DNA of 64,000 bases from Candidula unifasciata. Lineage: Eukaryota; Mollusca; Gastropoda; Stylommatophora; Geomitridae. The stretch covers positions 945,001 to 1,009,000 of the forward strand of contig CAJHNH020006668.1 of NCBI GenBank assembly GCA_905116865.2, in the 5' to 3' direction. The notes under the pieces are model-generated. The model saw only the letters and a program-made list of their open reading frames with translations. It was not told the origin of the DNA and ran no database searches. This document shows, piece after piece, positions 12,467 to 24,700 of the stretch (the stretch's first letter is position 1; the number at the start of each line of letters is the position of its first letter). The translations under genes were made by a program, and so were the position numbers.

Positions 12467-12594
12467 TTCACAAGGAGTTATAGAGGAATGTTATTGCTCT
12501 CATTTCTCGACGTGGCCCTTGACAATCAGCTAAAATTGCATTACGCGAGTGATCACACTTTTGTTTGTAGCTTGTAGCTTGAACAACGGATCAA

Positions 12595-12965
12595 CATCAT
12601 GGCACACGGGTAGTAACCCATAAATGCTCCGTTCTTCTTCTTACTCAAGTCTGAGTCCGAAAAAGCTCAGCACAGTGCACAGGTTCTGTAGCACCGGCTA
12701 AGATGCTGAAATACTTTGGGTAGATTTTTAACTCCAAATTTTGCCCGGGCAGCGCCGTTAGGCTTATCTTTTCTATTTCCAACTGCCAAGGGATTTTTTT
12801 ACGTGCGCAACAGTGCACACGGGCATCCGATCTTACTACCCAGAGATCGGGGCAAATACTAGAAGTCCAAGTCCACGTGAAAAAATACCAGCTCTTACCG
12901 GGGATTGAACCCGGAACCTCTCGAGGCGGACACCATACCTCGATACCATGCAGGCCACCACACAC
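12595..12965 (-). repeat. SINE family B copy
   Basis: ATCATGGCACACGGGTAGTA end, GATTTTTAACTCCAAATTTT body, box B GGGATTGAACCC (plus-strand reading) near the head. Confidence 0.8.
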
Positions 12966-13034
12966 TTTTTGTGTATTTTTCAGCAGCAGCGTGTTAAAAC
13001 GTCTATTGCATTTTAAACGGCTACCTTCCAGTTG

Positions 13035-13180
13035 AAGCAGTGGTTCTCAGCCTTCCTATTTTCGTCGCTACTTCATAATTTAATAAATATGTGTTTTCCT
13101 ATGGTCTTAGGCGACACATAGGAAAGAGCTTTTCAACACTAAAAAATAGGTAGCGATCCACAGGTTGAGAACCGCTAAGA
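13035..13180. mobile_element. MITE of the same GTGGTTCTCA type
   Basis: Left CAGTGGTTCTCAGCCTTCC and right CAGGTTGAGAACCGCTAAG are inverted; the inside shares TTTTCGTCGCTACTTCATAA with the 45.8-kb copy. No clean target duplication seen. Confidence 0.55.
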
Positions 13181-13904
13181 GGCTCTGCCCCATTAGGTGC
13201 TGGCGAACCCGCAGGTTGCAATGCAACCTTCGCATTTAAACTGTCCCTGCTCTACTTCAAAAGTCTATTCACAACAAAACAATAGTGTCTACTTTCCAGA
13301 TTAGAATCTGACTGGTTTCCGGGGGCGGTTCTTGGGGGGTTATTAGAAATTTTATAATGCGCGGGTTTGCTTGTGCCGACGTGAATGGAAACACGACACA
13401 TTAACAAAAGCGCGAGAAACCAAAACACCAAAGTTGAATACACTGACTGACTGGTAGAACCGGTGCAAGCAGGCTCGACAGCCAATTACGATGAATAATT
13501 TTAAATTGGTTTTAAGTTACATAATTGAAAGTTTCGGGGCATGGAGTCTTGTGTCAAGAAATAACAAAGTGAAGGGGAATGACGTCAAAGTTGTAACGCA
13601 TTAATCGTCTTTTGCATTTGTCTGGTGACGTTTCCCCCCCCCCCCCCCCCTTTTCTTTGGGTGACTGAATTATGCATGTCTTCAGCAAAGTTGCTAGATT
13701 TGCGCATTTTGGCCAACACATCTGACTTTTTCCTTTGGCTAGTCATCTTTCAGAGTTTCTTCAACATTTAACTGTCTAAGAGTGGTTTCGTCATATCTAC
13801 TGTTTCACAGGTCCTTTGAAGTCGAGCTGCGTCTGCCTCATGGCAAGGAACTAACAGACTGCACACAAATAAGTTAGTTGCATGTCCTTAATATGACGTT
13901 GCAG

Positions 13905-14108
13905 AACCAACCCCAACATTTCTTGGCTGTTGTTGTTTTTTTAGGCTAGTTTACGTTCAGTAATTTGTCATCTCCTCAAAGGTCGACTCTTGATACCACT
14001 GTCGAAACCAACGCAAGACGGTCTGCTGTCAAATCGCCTGCAGCTGGTATTGAACCTGGCACCCCGGCATTAAGAAGCGCGATAGCAACGTCTATGCCAC
14101 AGAGCTTG
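13905..14108 (-). repeat. SINE family C copy
   Basis: CCAACCCCAACATTTCTTGG, TTGATACCACTGTCGAAACC, and a tRNA-like TTGAACCTGGCACCCCGGC head. Confidence 0.7.
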
Positions 14109-14314
14109 CACATAAATAAGTCAGATCAGTAGAAAGGATGTACACGCACAACCCAAGTCCTGGAACAACGCCAAGGTCCAGACAATAGATAACAAGCAGG
14201 ACTTTCGAAGATTTGCATACTAGGATGTTCCTATGTAGTTGAAGCAAACATACTCACTGTGTCCTCAAAGAAGGGCAGTAATCGTACATGGAGTGAGTAA
14301 GTAAGTTGTACCCC

Positions 14315-14475
14315 ACCAGGACATCGCACTGAGCGATAAACACCTGGTGACACAAATGTCCACCATTCGGATGAGGATCACCCGTGGAGAGGTCAGGGAA
14401 ACCCCGTTCAATCGTTAGGTGGTATTAGGACCCCCGGCAACAACCAGAATGGGCCTTCAAAATAACGGAAAATGT
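14315..14475 (-). repeat. Family R copy
   Basis: ACCCCACCAGGACATCGCAC, GAGCGATAAACACCTGGTGA, GAGGATCACCCGTGGAG on the plus strand. Confidence 0.7.
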
Positions 14476-14707
14476 GTCCCACAAGGGGACGGAGTGACAT
14501 ATAACGTACATGTACATTTGACACCAACCAAAGCGGTTTTAATGAGCACAGAAAAGACACCTGATGCTCCGATACTGGATTATTCCAAAGAAACGTCAAA
14601 TCATACACATATCTGTTTAACTCACGTCCGTTTATTCGTCATTTAGTTCACAGTAGGAGGAACGACAATGACAAGATTGATGTGGTCTTTAGATTCTGAA
14701 CTTTGTT

Positions 14708-14792
14708 TTTCTTCTTCTTCTTCTTCTTCTTCTTCTTCTTCTTCTTCTTCTTCTTCTTCTTCTTCTTCTTCTTCTTCTTCTTCTTTTCCTCC
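14708..14792. repeat. CTT microsatellite
   Basis: Next to the LINE stub at 14870-15064; followed by CTG-rich sequence. Confidence 0.95.
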
Positions 14793-14869
14793 TCCTTCTT
14801 CTTCTGCTGCTGCTGCTTGTCGTCCTCATTGTTATGGCAACCCTGATGTTAATACTGACAGAAAAGGTA

Positions 14870-15064
14870 TTACGTCCAGTCGTCCTTGTTAGCCCAGCAT
14901 TCTCTTCTTAACGAGCAGTGCAGTGGGCAGCGCTGCAGGACAAGTTCTACTGTTTGTTCGTGCATCGAACACAGGCGTGGTGTTAGACTACGTGGACTTA
15001 ATGCTTTTGTTATATTCTTACAAAGAGTGGTTCGATCTATACGTAGGCTGCCATTAGCTGACAC
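14870..15064 (-). mobile_element. LINE C-terminal zinc-tail stub with GAA tail
   Basis: MHEQTVELVLQRCPLHCSLR on the minus strand, then about 70 bases and the GAA/GAAGAA run that appears on the plus strand as CTT at 14708-14790. Confidence 0.5.
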
Positions 15065-15341
15065 GGCATATCATATAGTATTTGTGTCTAGCGACAGGGT
15101 ATTGATAATTTGAAGGTGTCGTCTTAATATTATTAGCAGAAGCAGCAGCAGCAGCAGTAGTAGTAACAGCAGCAGCAGCTAAAGTAAAGTAGGAGCAGCT
15201 ACAGCTTCAGCAGTTGTAATAGTGATAGCAGCAGTTAGTGGTGTGTTATAGCAGTATGAGGAGGAAGAGGAGCAGGAGGAGAAGTAGTCGAATGGGAAAC
15301 AGCAGCAGGAGGGGTAAAATAACAATGTTGTATCGATAATA

Positions 15342-15768
15342 GACTCGCCAACAAATAGACGCACACTACACACAATATAAACAGACGCACACTACACACA
15401 ATATAAACAGACGCACACTACACACAATATAAACAGACGCCCACTACACACAATATAAACAGACGCACACTACACACAATATAAACATACGCACACTACA
15501 CACAATATAAACAGACGCACACTACACACAATGTAAACAGACGCCCACTACACACAATATAAACAGACGCACACTACACACAATATAAACAGACGCACAC
15601 TACACACAATATAAACAGACGCACACTACACACAATATAAACAGACGCACACTACACACAATATAAACAGACGCACACTACACACAATGTAAACAGACGC
15701 ACACTACACACAATGTAAACAGACGCACACTACACACAATGTAAACAGACGCACACTACACACAATGT
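15342..15768 (-). repeat. 28-bp minisatellite, about 15 units, right after a splice donor
   Basis: Unit on plus: ACAGACGCACACTACACACA then ATATAA or ATGTAA. In gene sense the array begins within about ten bases after the GTGAGT donor of the NIDO exon. Confidence 0.93.
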
Positions 15769-15774
15769 ACTCAC

Positions 15775-16044
15775 GTAAATTTTGTCATGCGATCTTCCGA
15801 AGAAAGGAAAATCAATGGTCAGTCGGATCTCTCCTGAGCCGCCGTCGTCTTCACGATCTGTCTGATTGTCATTGACACTGGGACCAAAAGGAAACAACTC
15901 CGACACACTTACTGAAGCTACTCGGACCGACGCATGGGCCAGAAGACAACACAGGAGAACCACACGCACAAACAACACACTAGTGAGGACACGGCAGGTT
16001 CTTGCTGGACTGATTGTGTGTAAGAAGCCCCCACATGCAAACAT
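15775..16044 (-). CDS. First coding exon of a NIDO-domain secreted/membrane protein (partial)
   Basis: 90 codons from ATG at 16044 to a GTGAGT donor (phase 0). Residues about 20-45 form a hydrophobic signal sequence (VRVVLLCCLLAHASV). The chain then reads SELFPFGPSVND, REDDGGSGEI, FPFFGRSHDKIY. The pattern L(F/Y)P(F/Y)G...D...DDG.S..I.L..PFPFF...Y is the start of a NIDO domain (nidogen, alpha-tectorin, MUC4, SNED1), which normally goes on with VNNNG; the splice falls exactly there. Later exons would lie at lower coordinates; I did not find them between here and position 1, where almost everything is repeat. The exact family member cannot be told. The intron begins at once with a 28-bp minisatellite. 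Confidence 0.78.
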
Positions 16045-16639
16045 TATACACGGCGGGCATTAAAGATGAGGGTGTGGTGTGAGGTTGAAGGCAGCGGTGT
16101 GCCAAAACTGACCATCGGAGGAGATTGACGTTGCAGAAATCTGACGATGAGCTTGTGGACCTCATGTCGCTAGCTTCCTGGATGCAGGGTGAAATAGGAT
16201 GACACTTCTAAGGGCGGTTAAACTGTGTGATTGTCGAATTGGCGTGGGCCTAGCGTTTGTATTCTCACAACGTGTTGCTAATGACCCACCATGAGAAACA
16301 CTAAGGTCACACAAAGGCATGTCCCATGTGAATTTCACATTATCCAAGTTATATAACTCAGTTGCTCGCATTAATCTCCCTTGAAATTGTGAATTTAAAA
16401 TACTGACATAATTATATTTCACACCGTAATTTTCATACAAATTTTTTAACTATATATTAATTAATAAACGTTAATGCGGTGCTAGTGTTATTATTATTAT
16501 CATTACAATAAAGCAGCATTAGTAATATTAGTACATGCAGTAGTTGTTGCAGTGTAGTTGTAGTACCATCACTAACAGCAAATGGTGTGTAGCAATAGTA
16601 TAGTAGCGGTAGCAGTATTAGAAGTAGTACTATGACTAG

Positions 16640-16765
16640 AAGAAGTAGCAGTATTGCAGTAAAAGTTGAATGTTGAATGTCGAATTGAGAATCGACATCA
16701 CAGCACTCGAGACACTCCCAAAAATACTCAGTCCCCATCCTCAGCAGCCAGCTAAAAGCTTTAAT
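16640..16765 (-). mobile_element. LINE C-terminal stub with microsatellite-like tail
   Basis: MGTEYFWECLECCDVDSQF on the minus strand, then a loose tail of CTACTRCT-like triplets running to about 16500. Confidence 0.5.
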
Positions 16766-17102
16766 TCTGATGGAAGCAGCAATTGTCTTTACATCCATCT
16801 CGCCGTTTCCCCGAGCGACCGCCGCCCCTCCCCCACCCACGCAAAGCACTCTCCTGCCAAACAGCCTGCAGCTGAATGGAACCAGATATTGTGGAATAAC
16901 CAGCTGCGTTCGATGATCCCAAGTTGCAAACGCCGGCATAATTAGAGGCAAGGGTGAAACAGTCTCTGAGGATATTTGGCGAGCTTTGCAAAATGACAAA
17001 GGATGTGACAACCTTGTTGGTGGGAAAGGGGGTGCGGATGGTTGTTGTGGAATTATGGCCCATTGGAAGGTGAAAAGCAGTTTGAAGTTTAAATAACGCT
17101 TC

Positions 17103-17475
17103 AACATCATGGCACACGGGTAGTAATTCATAAGTGCTACGTTCTTTTTTCTAACTCAAGTCGGAGTCCGAAGAAGCTCAGCACAGTGCACAGGCTCTAT
17201 TGCACCGGCGAGGATCCTGAAATACTTTTGGGTAGATTTTTAATTCCAAATTTTGCCCGGGCAGCGCCGTTGGGCTACTTTTTACGATTTCAAACTGACC
17301 AGGGATTTTTTACGTACGCGACAATGCATACGGGCGTCCGATCTCACTGCCAGAGACTAAGGGGAATTACTAGAAGCCCAAGTACACGCGAAAAAATCAC
17401 AGCTCCTAGCGGGTATTGAACCCGGAATTTCTTGCACTCGAGGCAGACACCATGCCTCGAGACCTTGCAGCCCAC
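17103..17475 (-). repeat. SINE family B copy
   Basis: Same order and landmarks as the 12.6-kb copy, full length; both start ATCATGGCACACGGGTAGTA. Confidence 0.8.
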
Positions 17476-17614
17476 CTAGGTAAAAAGCAGAAGAAATAAC
17501 ACGTTATATGACAGATATTTTTCAAGTAGCACATGTCTGTGCATTCTTTTCATTCGTTTTTTTCTGCTTTCGTCCCTAACATGCAGCTGGCACGCTGTTT
17601 TGGTTAATGTCTGC

Positions 17615-17860
17615 GTCAGTGGGTTGGGCGTTAGCGAATGCGCTTCGTAATTCTAACAGGCTGGGTTCGATCCCAACTGGGGACAAGTTAGCAACATACC
17701 GCCTAAGGTTGGTTTCGATAGTCGTATCTACAACCGACTATTTAGAAAGCAATGACAAACTATTGAAAGTAAACTTATCTAATTAAATCACAAACAGCCA
17801 TAAAATGGAAGGTGTTGGTTTTGAAACGTATTGTAACTGTAAAGGACATTCAACTAATAT
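17615..17860 (+). repeat. SINE family C copy
   Basis: GGGTTCGATCCCAACTGGGG, TTTCGATAGTCGTATC, AAGTAAACTTATCT and the end near GTTTTGAAACGTATTG. Confidence 0.65.
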
Positions 17861-18424
17861 TTTTTTTTTATAATTAGGGACAGAAGGCTTGTTGTGCTTT
17901 CTGGCCCAAAATGGGCCCCTGGAACCCAGGCGGGGAGTCTGTGTAAGAAAGAGTCAAACAGTGTCTGTTGTGCAGCGCATAGAGATACTATGGAATTACT
18001 GACGCGGGCACGACCGCTCAAAGAAAACAAAGCAGGCCTTTGAAATGCCTGTACCGAGAGAAGACGTTATGCAAGAGTTTATCTGTAAGGACTTCAGCAC
18101 TAGCTCTGCCCCAGTGACTTTGACAAATACGGTCTAGTCTGCGTGAATAGGCATATCTAAAAGCAACCCCAAAAAAAGTCGACTTCTTCAAGTAGAGTGT
18201 TGTACTATATGTTCAGTCTCATTTCACTAGCTCCCTATTCTGCGTGGGTGGTTTGAGCGTGTGTGTATGTGGGGGGGGGGGGGGGGATTAATCATGTGAC
18301 CCTGTTTGGCATCGTTGAATGGGCAGGGGTCCTCTCTGTATGAAATGACTGAAAGTACACAAGACAGAAGACGACGGTAAGACATAATTACCAACAATAC
18401 ACGGCATAGCGAACCGGGAGAACA

Positions 18425-18565
18425 CAATCAAGGAGAATCGGCTGGTAAACAGCATCCTCTCCCGAAAGCTGAGTTATTTGGACGTTAAGCGGCTTGGTGG
18501 TCTGGAGAGAACGGGTATGGGAGATGCAGCTTCGGGAAAACGATGCAGAGGCCGATCTCAGTGAA
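18425..18565 (+). mobile_element. LINE C-terminal stub
   Basis: IKENRLVNSILSRKLSYLDV, KRLGGLERT, GKRCRGR: the same family again, opposite strand. Confidence 0.6.
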
Positions 18566-18597
18566 GGGATATAATGACACTGAAGATAAGAAAAGTA

Positions 18598-18868
18598 AGT
18601 AAAGGACCCTTTTCCACGCCTTTAGGCGTATAGGGCATAAAGGGCTAGACCTATATTTTTATAGACAAATCGGCACAAGATAGGTGATGTGGTCGGTATC
18701 ACACCAGCCGCCTTTACTTCCCGAGACTGCAGCCGGTACCCACTCAAGGCTGGGTCGACCTCAGAGCCAAGGTCATTTTTTTAAAATAGTTCGGCTCCTC
18801 CAGGGAGCGAACCCACGACCTTCCGATCCGCGGCGAGCGTCCAGCCGCTCGGCCACGGCGACTCCCAC
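18598..18868 (-). repeat. SINE family A copy
   Basis: Full length on the minus strand: box A TGGCCGAGCGGCTGGACGC, box B GGGTTCGCTCCC, end with TACGCCTAAAGGCGTGG. Confidence 0.8.
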
Positions 18869-19034
18869 ACTGAAGATACATTAACGATAAAAGCACTCAG
18901 TGGCTGGAGAACTGACTAGATAAATAGAAGCGTGCAGGTGTGAAGAGAGCGACGTTCTGTAAGAGACCTTGTGACTGATTGATGGATACGGTATGGAATA
19001 ACAGAAGAAGAATTTAAACAATGATCGCTGTGCG

Positions 19035-19325
19035 TAATCTTCTTCTTCTTCTTTGCGGTCATCGGCTGTAAACTCTGGTGGAAAGTTCTGGTTGTTCGTC
19101 CACTTCTGGACTGCGGTCCTGTTTTAGAACCTCTGTGTTTCGTGTGCATCCGTTTGACAGATCTGACACATTTGTGTACATACTGTTGGTTCTTGCCTCT
19201 CAGGCAGATGCACTCCGATTTCGAAGGAAGCTCCCAATTAGTCGACTCTTACGACATGCTTTTGGGTAGGCAAGGGCTCAATTCTTGTGTTCCCTATTAT
19301 AGGGTCCCGGAACCCACACGGGGGA
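19035..19325 (-). repeat. Family F copy
   Basis: Plus-strand reading CTTCTTCTTCTTTGCGGTCA, AGTTCTGGTTGTTCGTCCAC, TCGACTCTTACGACATGCTT, GGGTCCCGGAACCCACACG. Confidence 0.75.
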
Positions 19326-19797
19326 GTCCAATATTATAAGGGGGAGGCGGGTAGGGTTAGGCTTAGTGTTCGGACGTGTTCATTTCATACCTTAACACCC
19401 CTATACTACTGGACTTTCCATGAAATAGACGACGAAATCGTGTAGTCTCTGGGGTGGGGTGAATTAAATGAAAAGAACTGCTTTCTGTTGAAATAGGATA
19501 CTTCTTCTGCTTCTGCGCTCATCCGAATATGTAACTGCGTTGTGTTCGTTTACAGCATGGCTGCGATATTTCGGCCAATACATTCGACTTCTGCTGGCAT
19601 TTGTTGACCGGGTTAGCCTTCCCGATGAATTAGAATACAATCTACTTCAAAAATACAAAGCCATTGACAGCTGTGCGTAATAAATACTTAGATGTGTTAC
19701 TGAAAGTGTTAAACTGTATTTGACGTGCGACAGACTCGGCACCCATAGTTTTTTTTCGCAGACTCCTGCTAAGCCGGTAGTAAATCATTTTATTTAG

Positions 19798-20330
19798 GGC
19801 AGAGGTTCTCAAACTGGGTGTCGCCAGCGTATGCCAGGAGTGCCGCGACAATAATCAAGAAAAGTCGGCTACAAATTGTGAAATTATTAAAGATTAGATA
19901 CTTATAAAGTTAAAATTTAAGTTGTCTTTCGTCGCCAGTGTCGAAAAGAGTATTTCTTGTTTCACACTCAGATATATTTCATATTGCATAAAATGGCAAC
20001 CTCAGCGTGCTAAGAATTGCCCATGTATTTATCTCGAGGTACAACCGATCCTCTTCCTACATTCAGGAACGCCGAGCTCTATCTTTTCACACAGTCTGAA
20101 TGTCTGAATTCATGTGGAAAGAATTTATAAAAATGAAAAAGATATAATGAAAAATTCATCCAGATGGTTCCGTTTCTCGCATTTAAAACAACCGAACGTT
20201 AAACTGGACTGTTTTAATTCTTTCACTAAGTATTTAACCACTCTAAGGGTAGATGTGCCGCGAAATTTGTTTAGCCCAACAATGGTGCCACGATGAAATA
20301 ATTTGGTAACCAATGCTATAGGGAACCTCT
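19798..20330. mobile_element. Probable non-autonomous hAT element (GAGGTTCTCAAACTGGGTGT start)
   Basis: Starts GAGGTTCTCAAACTGGGTGT, the usual hAT/MER5-like end with a GTGCCGCG word, and the other side carries ATGTGCCGCGAAATTTG. The right end could not be placed exactly. Short open frames inside show no recognisable domain. Confidence 0.35.
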
Positions 20331-20819
20331 ATAATGGATATCTCTAAGAGAACTGCAGTTTTAAAAAGGGTAGGTCATTATAGAAAAGACAAGAGAAAGG
20401 CGGTAAGAAAAAAAAACAACAAATATTTACGTCAGCTTTACAAAATCAATTACAATGAACAAAGGACGTTGCGGCGATTAGCTTTCGTCAGCAAACAAAG
20501 ATAACATAGCACACATAGAAAAATATACACTAACAATCAAACGACTACACTGGACTATTATGTAATAAATAACTGATAATCATCTGGGTTCATAGTGAAA
20601 TTAGGGGTGCTCGATAAAGGACCGATTTAAAGAAATCAATGAGAGACTTTAACATGGGCATCTATAAATGACCTATTTAAGAGACATTACATAATGTGAT
20701 CAACATCGTACCAGCCACCTTTGCTTCCCAAAAACTGTCATGGCGTTCAGATGGTTAGACTCACTGCCTATCAAGCAAAGGGGAACTAATTAAATATTTT
20801 TCACCCCCCTCCGAAATCG

Positions 20820-20998
20820 AAACCCATCTGTCTGAGAGCGAGGAACCAACAGTCTGCACACAAATACGTAGATCTGTTAAACGGATGTGCAGGCAGATTT
20901 TAAGCTCTAGAACAAGATTAAAATCCAGAAGCAATAACTTTCCCGTTGATGCTTAAAGCCGGTGAACGCTAAGAAAAGGACGAAGAAGAATGTACACT
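20820..20998 (+). repeat. Family F 3' half
   Basis: CCAACAGTCTGCACACAAAT, TTAAACGGATGTGCAGGCAG, tail GGACGAAGAAGAATG. Confidence 0.6.
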
Positions 20999-21195
20999 AG
21001 GCTCTTCTGCAGACCCAGGTCAATGAAAAGGGTTGGGTGGGGTGGGTGGGGAGAGGGTAGATTCTAATTTTTTCTTAATGCGATACTGATTCCCAGAAAT
21101 ATGTACCATGCACTAGTTTTAAGTGAAAACAAGTTAAAACATTTCAAAATCAAATAAACAAAAACACACTTGCATTAAACACACCTAGTGGAAAA
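20999..21195. other. Short unassigned stretch
   Basis: G-rich GGTGGGGTGGGTGGGG run at about 21035, otherwise nothing recognised. Confidence 0.5.
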
Positions 21196-21204
21196 TGGCA
21201 AAAA

Positions 21205-21472
21205 GTAAAGGTCCCCTTTTCCACGCCTTTAGGCGTCTTGGGTATATAGGGCTAGACCTTTATTGCACCTATCGGTACTTGGTGGGTGATGTGGTCGGCA
21301 TCACGCGGGCCGCCTTTACTTCCCAGTACTGTACCTGGTACCTACTCAAGGCTGGGTCGACCTGGGAGTCAAGGTCATTTCTGAAAAAGGTCCGGCTCCG
21401 CCAGGACGCGAACCCACGACCTTTCGATCTGGAGGCGGACGTCTAGCCGCCAACGTCACGGCGACTCCCATT
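21205..21472 (-). repeat. SINE family A copy
   Basis: Nearly full; body and CCACGCCTTTAGGCGT end kept; box A region worn (GGCGACTCCC end). Confidence 0.75.
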
Positions 21473-21476
21473 GGTC

Positions 21477-21840
21477 TACTGTGTTCGTAATTTGTTGCTG
21501 TGATTGTTTTTTGACATTTGCTTCGTTAATATAAATTTCTGTAACCTATGGTGCCATTTCTATGGGTGGAAATGAATTCTGTCCGTATTCCATAGTCGTG
21601 GATTTCAAGCTGTACGATAGACATGGCTAATAAGACACCTTTTTTGGGGGGTGCCTAGTTGGCCATGTAACTTAGTGCACTTGTATTCATGGCGAGGCGC
21701 AGACGCCGTCTGGAGGTGACAGGTTCAATTCCCGGCACGGTAACTATAGCTTTCGATTTTTATGTTGTCTAGTGTGTTCTTCTATCTTTCTACTTCTTTC
21801 TATGAGTGCCGATCACAATATTTTATGTTACTTGATTAAA
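21477..21840 (+). repeat. Repeat unit with SINE family E copy (full)
   Basis: 21477-21622 matches 1400-1545 almost base for base. Then GCCTAGTTGGCCATGTAAC head, GGTTCAATTCCCGGCACGG (box B-like) and TTCTATCTTTCTACTTCTTT end. Confidence 0.7.
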
Positions 21841-22097
21841 TCACAGTTGAGATGGCTATGAACAAAACTGCTGATACCATTATCAATACTCATGCCCTCA
21901 AAATTCAGGTTCTGCAACCAGACCAAAAGCCAGAAGTGGACGAATACACAGAATCAGTTTCCAGCTGGTGAGAGGTAAGCAGAAGACTAGTGACACTTAT
22001 ACAGCAAGCTGTGCCTTCTCCTCCGTGTCATCAAATATAATTTTTTTTTTTTAAAATACAGATTTGTTGTGTACAAGAAGTACTACTATAAGTTAGG

Positions 22098-22330
22098 TTA
22101 GTTAGTTGCGTATCCTTTACAGGACGTTGCAAAACCAACGCCAGCAGCCCCTGTCTGTTGTGTGGTTTCTCTAGGCACATTTACGTCCAGTAGTTTGTCA
22201 TTGCTTTCTGGGCGGTCGGCTTTTTTGATACCACTATCGAAACCAACGCAAGGCGCATTGCCCGCAGCTGGGATCGAACCCGGCATCCCGGCATTACGAA
22301 GCGTTCGCATAGATTTAGCCAGAGAGCCGA
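22098..22330 (-). repeat. SINE family C copy
   Basis: GCGTATCCTTTACAGGACGT end, TGATACCACTATCGAAACCA, GGGATCGAACCCGGCATCCC head. Confidence 0.75.
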
Positions 22331-22459
22331 CACTATTATAAGTATGTCATCAAAAATAAAATTACTAAATACTATACAGACTGCGACAAGAAAGCTAAAC
22401 GGGTGGACTGGAGAGGACGCGCAAAAATACTGCCCAACATTTCGACCCAAGTCTGCGTC

Positions 22460-22690
22460 AATTGAGCACTAAATTCAACGCAAACTGACTATAAAATTCA
22501 ACGCAAACTGACTATAAAATTCAACGCAAACTGACTATAAAATTCAACGCAAACTGACTATAAAATTCAACGCAAACTGACTATAAAATTCAACGCAAAC
22601 TGACTATAAAATTCAACGCAAACTGACTATAAAATTCAACGCAAACTGACTATAAAATTCAACGCAAACTGACTATAAAATTCAACGGAG
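22460..22690. repeat. 23-bp minisatellite, about 10 units
   Basis: Unit AATTCAACGCAAACTGACTA then TAA; units are identical, suggesting recent growth. Confidence 0.93.
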
Positions 22691-22699
22691 ACAGTAGAG

Positions 22700-23760
22700 C
22701 GTAGAGACATGGTTAAACGTCAACATAAAAAAAGTTAATTGTCAGTTTTCTAATAATTTTTAGCTTCATATCTGTCAGTATGTAATATTAACACTATAGT
22801 ATTATACTCTCCAGTGGTGGTAATAGTTACAACAAAATCCTGTTCAACTCTCAGGGTTATAATTGGGATATAAAGTGTTTTTATAGTCACAGTTTATAAG
22901 GACACATTCACAGTTTATAGTGTACTTAATAGTTCTTGTGTGATGACATATTTATAATATTCCCCAGTAAATAAAATGAACAATCGGATATCAGCAAGTT
23001 GAAATTTAAATAAAAATTTACCACTTTAAAACAATTCCAAAAAATATTAGGAAAATATTAACAACACAACAAAATATATGTATGTATAAGAATAACATGT
23101 AACTAACACAAAAGCAAGCAGATTCCGCGATGTTAGCAATCCTCAATGCACGAACACCAGTTATAATGAATATAGCCTTCTTTGAACGTAAAAGAAATTT
23201 AGGTCACACTTGTTTCAGTAGGTGTGGTCGAATTCTTTTAAATTCCTGTTAATGAAACACTAAAACCGTTCCACAGATTGATCAAGAGTCGTTTCCTGTT
23301 CAACTGGGTAACAGTTTTATATTCCGGCACAGCAGAGGAACTGAGAATGACACTTTCATTCATCTCTCACTCACAAGACTCTGTGTGTAAACGGCTTCTC
23401 CGTGTGTCGGCGTGTGTACGGTCGCTTTCATTAATGACGTCTTTAGAACTGGACCAAAGAACGGGTATATTTTTTTTTAAAACCACATTGCACAGGTCAA
23501 AGGGAGTCAACTCATATTTTGGTTGAACCCAGATAATTTAACACTGAGTAAACTAAACATCAACTATTTATAAATTGTCAAGGTCAGGTAGAGAGTCAAA
23601 TAATAACGGTTAATATATTATCATATTTTACACTTTAGATTTAGTCGGGAAATCTGGGGAGTTTTTGTTTAAATTGGTTTATACACTCAATTAATCACGT
23701 CTCCACATGTAATAACAGCTACAATGATTTTCTGACACATACTACGACCTAGCAATAGGT
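22700..23760. other. Stretch with no recognised feature
   Basis: AT-rich; only short open frames without domain signals. Confidence 0.55.
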
Positions 23761-23764
23761 GCTT

Positions 23765-24700
23765 CGTCCTTTTTAGGACGAAATTTTTTGTTATTTGAAG
23801 CCCCACCCTGGTTTTTTGCCAGGGGCCGCAATATAGGCAGGCCATAAATATGGCCAATTGTCTGAACGCGGTTTCTGGGACCTCTCCACGGCGATCCTCA
23901 TCCACGTGGTGGCGCTTTGTGTCATCGGGTGTTTATCGCTTGTGTGATGTCCTAGTGGGGTAAAAAGTCAGTCAGTCAGTCTCTCCTTATAAATCTAGTA
24001 AACTCTTTGTGGGATGCACATTTTTAGTTATTTGAAGCCCCACCCTGGCTCTTTCCAGGGGCCGCAATATAGCCTTACCATAAATATTGTCTAGTGGCTG
24101 AACGTGGTTTCTGGGACCTCTCCACGGGTGATCCTCATCCACATGGTGGCACTCTGTGTCATCTGGTGTTTATCGCTAGTGTGATGTTTTAGTGGGGTAA
24201 AAATCTACTCTACTTCTACTCTGTCCTTATCAATCATCACTCTACTGAGATGCAATTCCCCCCCCCCCCCTTTTTTTTTTTGGAAGCCCCACCCTGACTT
24301 TTGCCGGGGGCCCTGAATATAGCTGGGCCAAAATTGTGGCCATAACGGCTGAAAGGGGTTTCTGGGACCACTTCACGGGTGATTCTCATTCGCAAATGGC
24401 ACTTTGTGTCACCAGATGTTTATCGTTTGTGTGGTGTCCTGGTGGGGTACAACAAGTAAGTTGTCTCTCCGGAGAGTATATATCATATGAGTAGTCACCT
24501 CTTTAAATGAAATGTTTCGTTATTTTGAAGGCCCCCCCCCCTTCCCCCCTGGCTGTTGCCGGGAGTCCTAGTATAACCTAACGGTTGAACGGTGTTTCGA
24601 AGACTTCTCTACGGAGGATCTTCCTCCGCATGGTGGCACTTTGTGTCACTGAGTGTTTATCGCTCTATATGATATCCTGGTGGGGTAAAACTTACCTTAC
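23765..24700 (+). repeat. Fourfold tandem array of a 210-250-bp repeat (family R)
   Basis: Copies at about 23765-23985, 24000-24215, 24275-24465 and 24515-24695. Each holds TTTGAAGCCCCACCCTGG, CGCAATATAG, GGTTTCTGGGACCTCTCCAC, GTGTTTATCGCTTGTGTGAT and GTGGGGTAAAA. Single copies occur at 49060-49250 (+), 14315-14475 (-) and 40655-40820 (-). No coding potential; probably the 3' end of an unidentified retroelement. Confidence 0.75.

Noticed and set aside
15342..15768. CRISPR-like array
   Set aside because: Units of 28 bp are directly adjacent without spacers, in an animal genome; it is a minisatellite.
16162..16440. Extra exon upstream of the NIDO exon
   Set aside because: The open frame has no homology signal or splice support.
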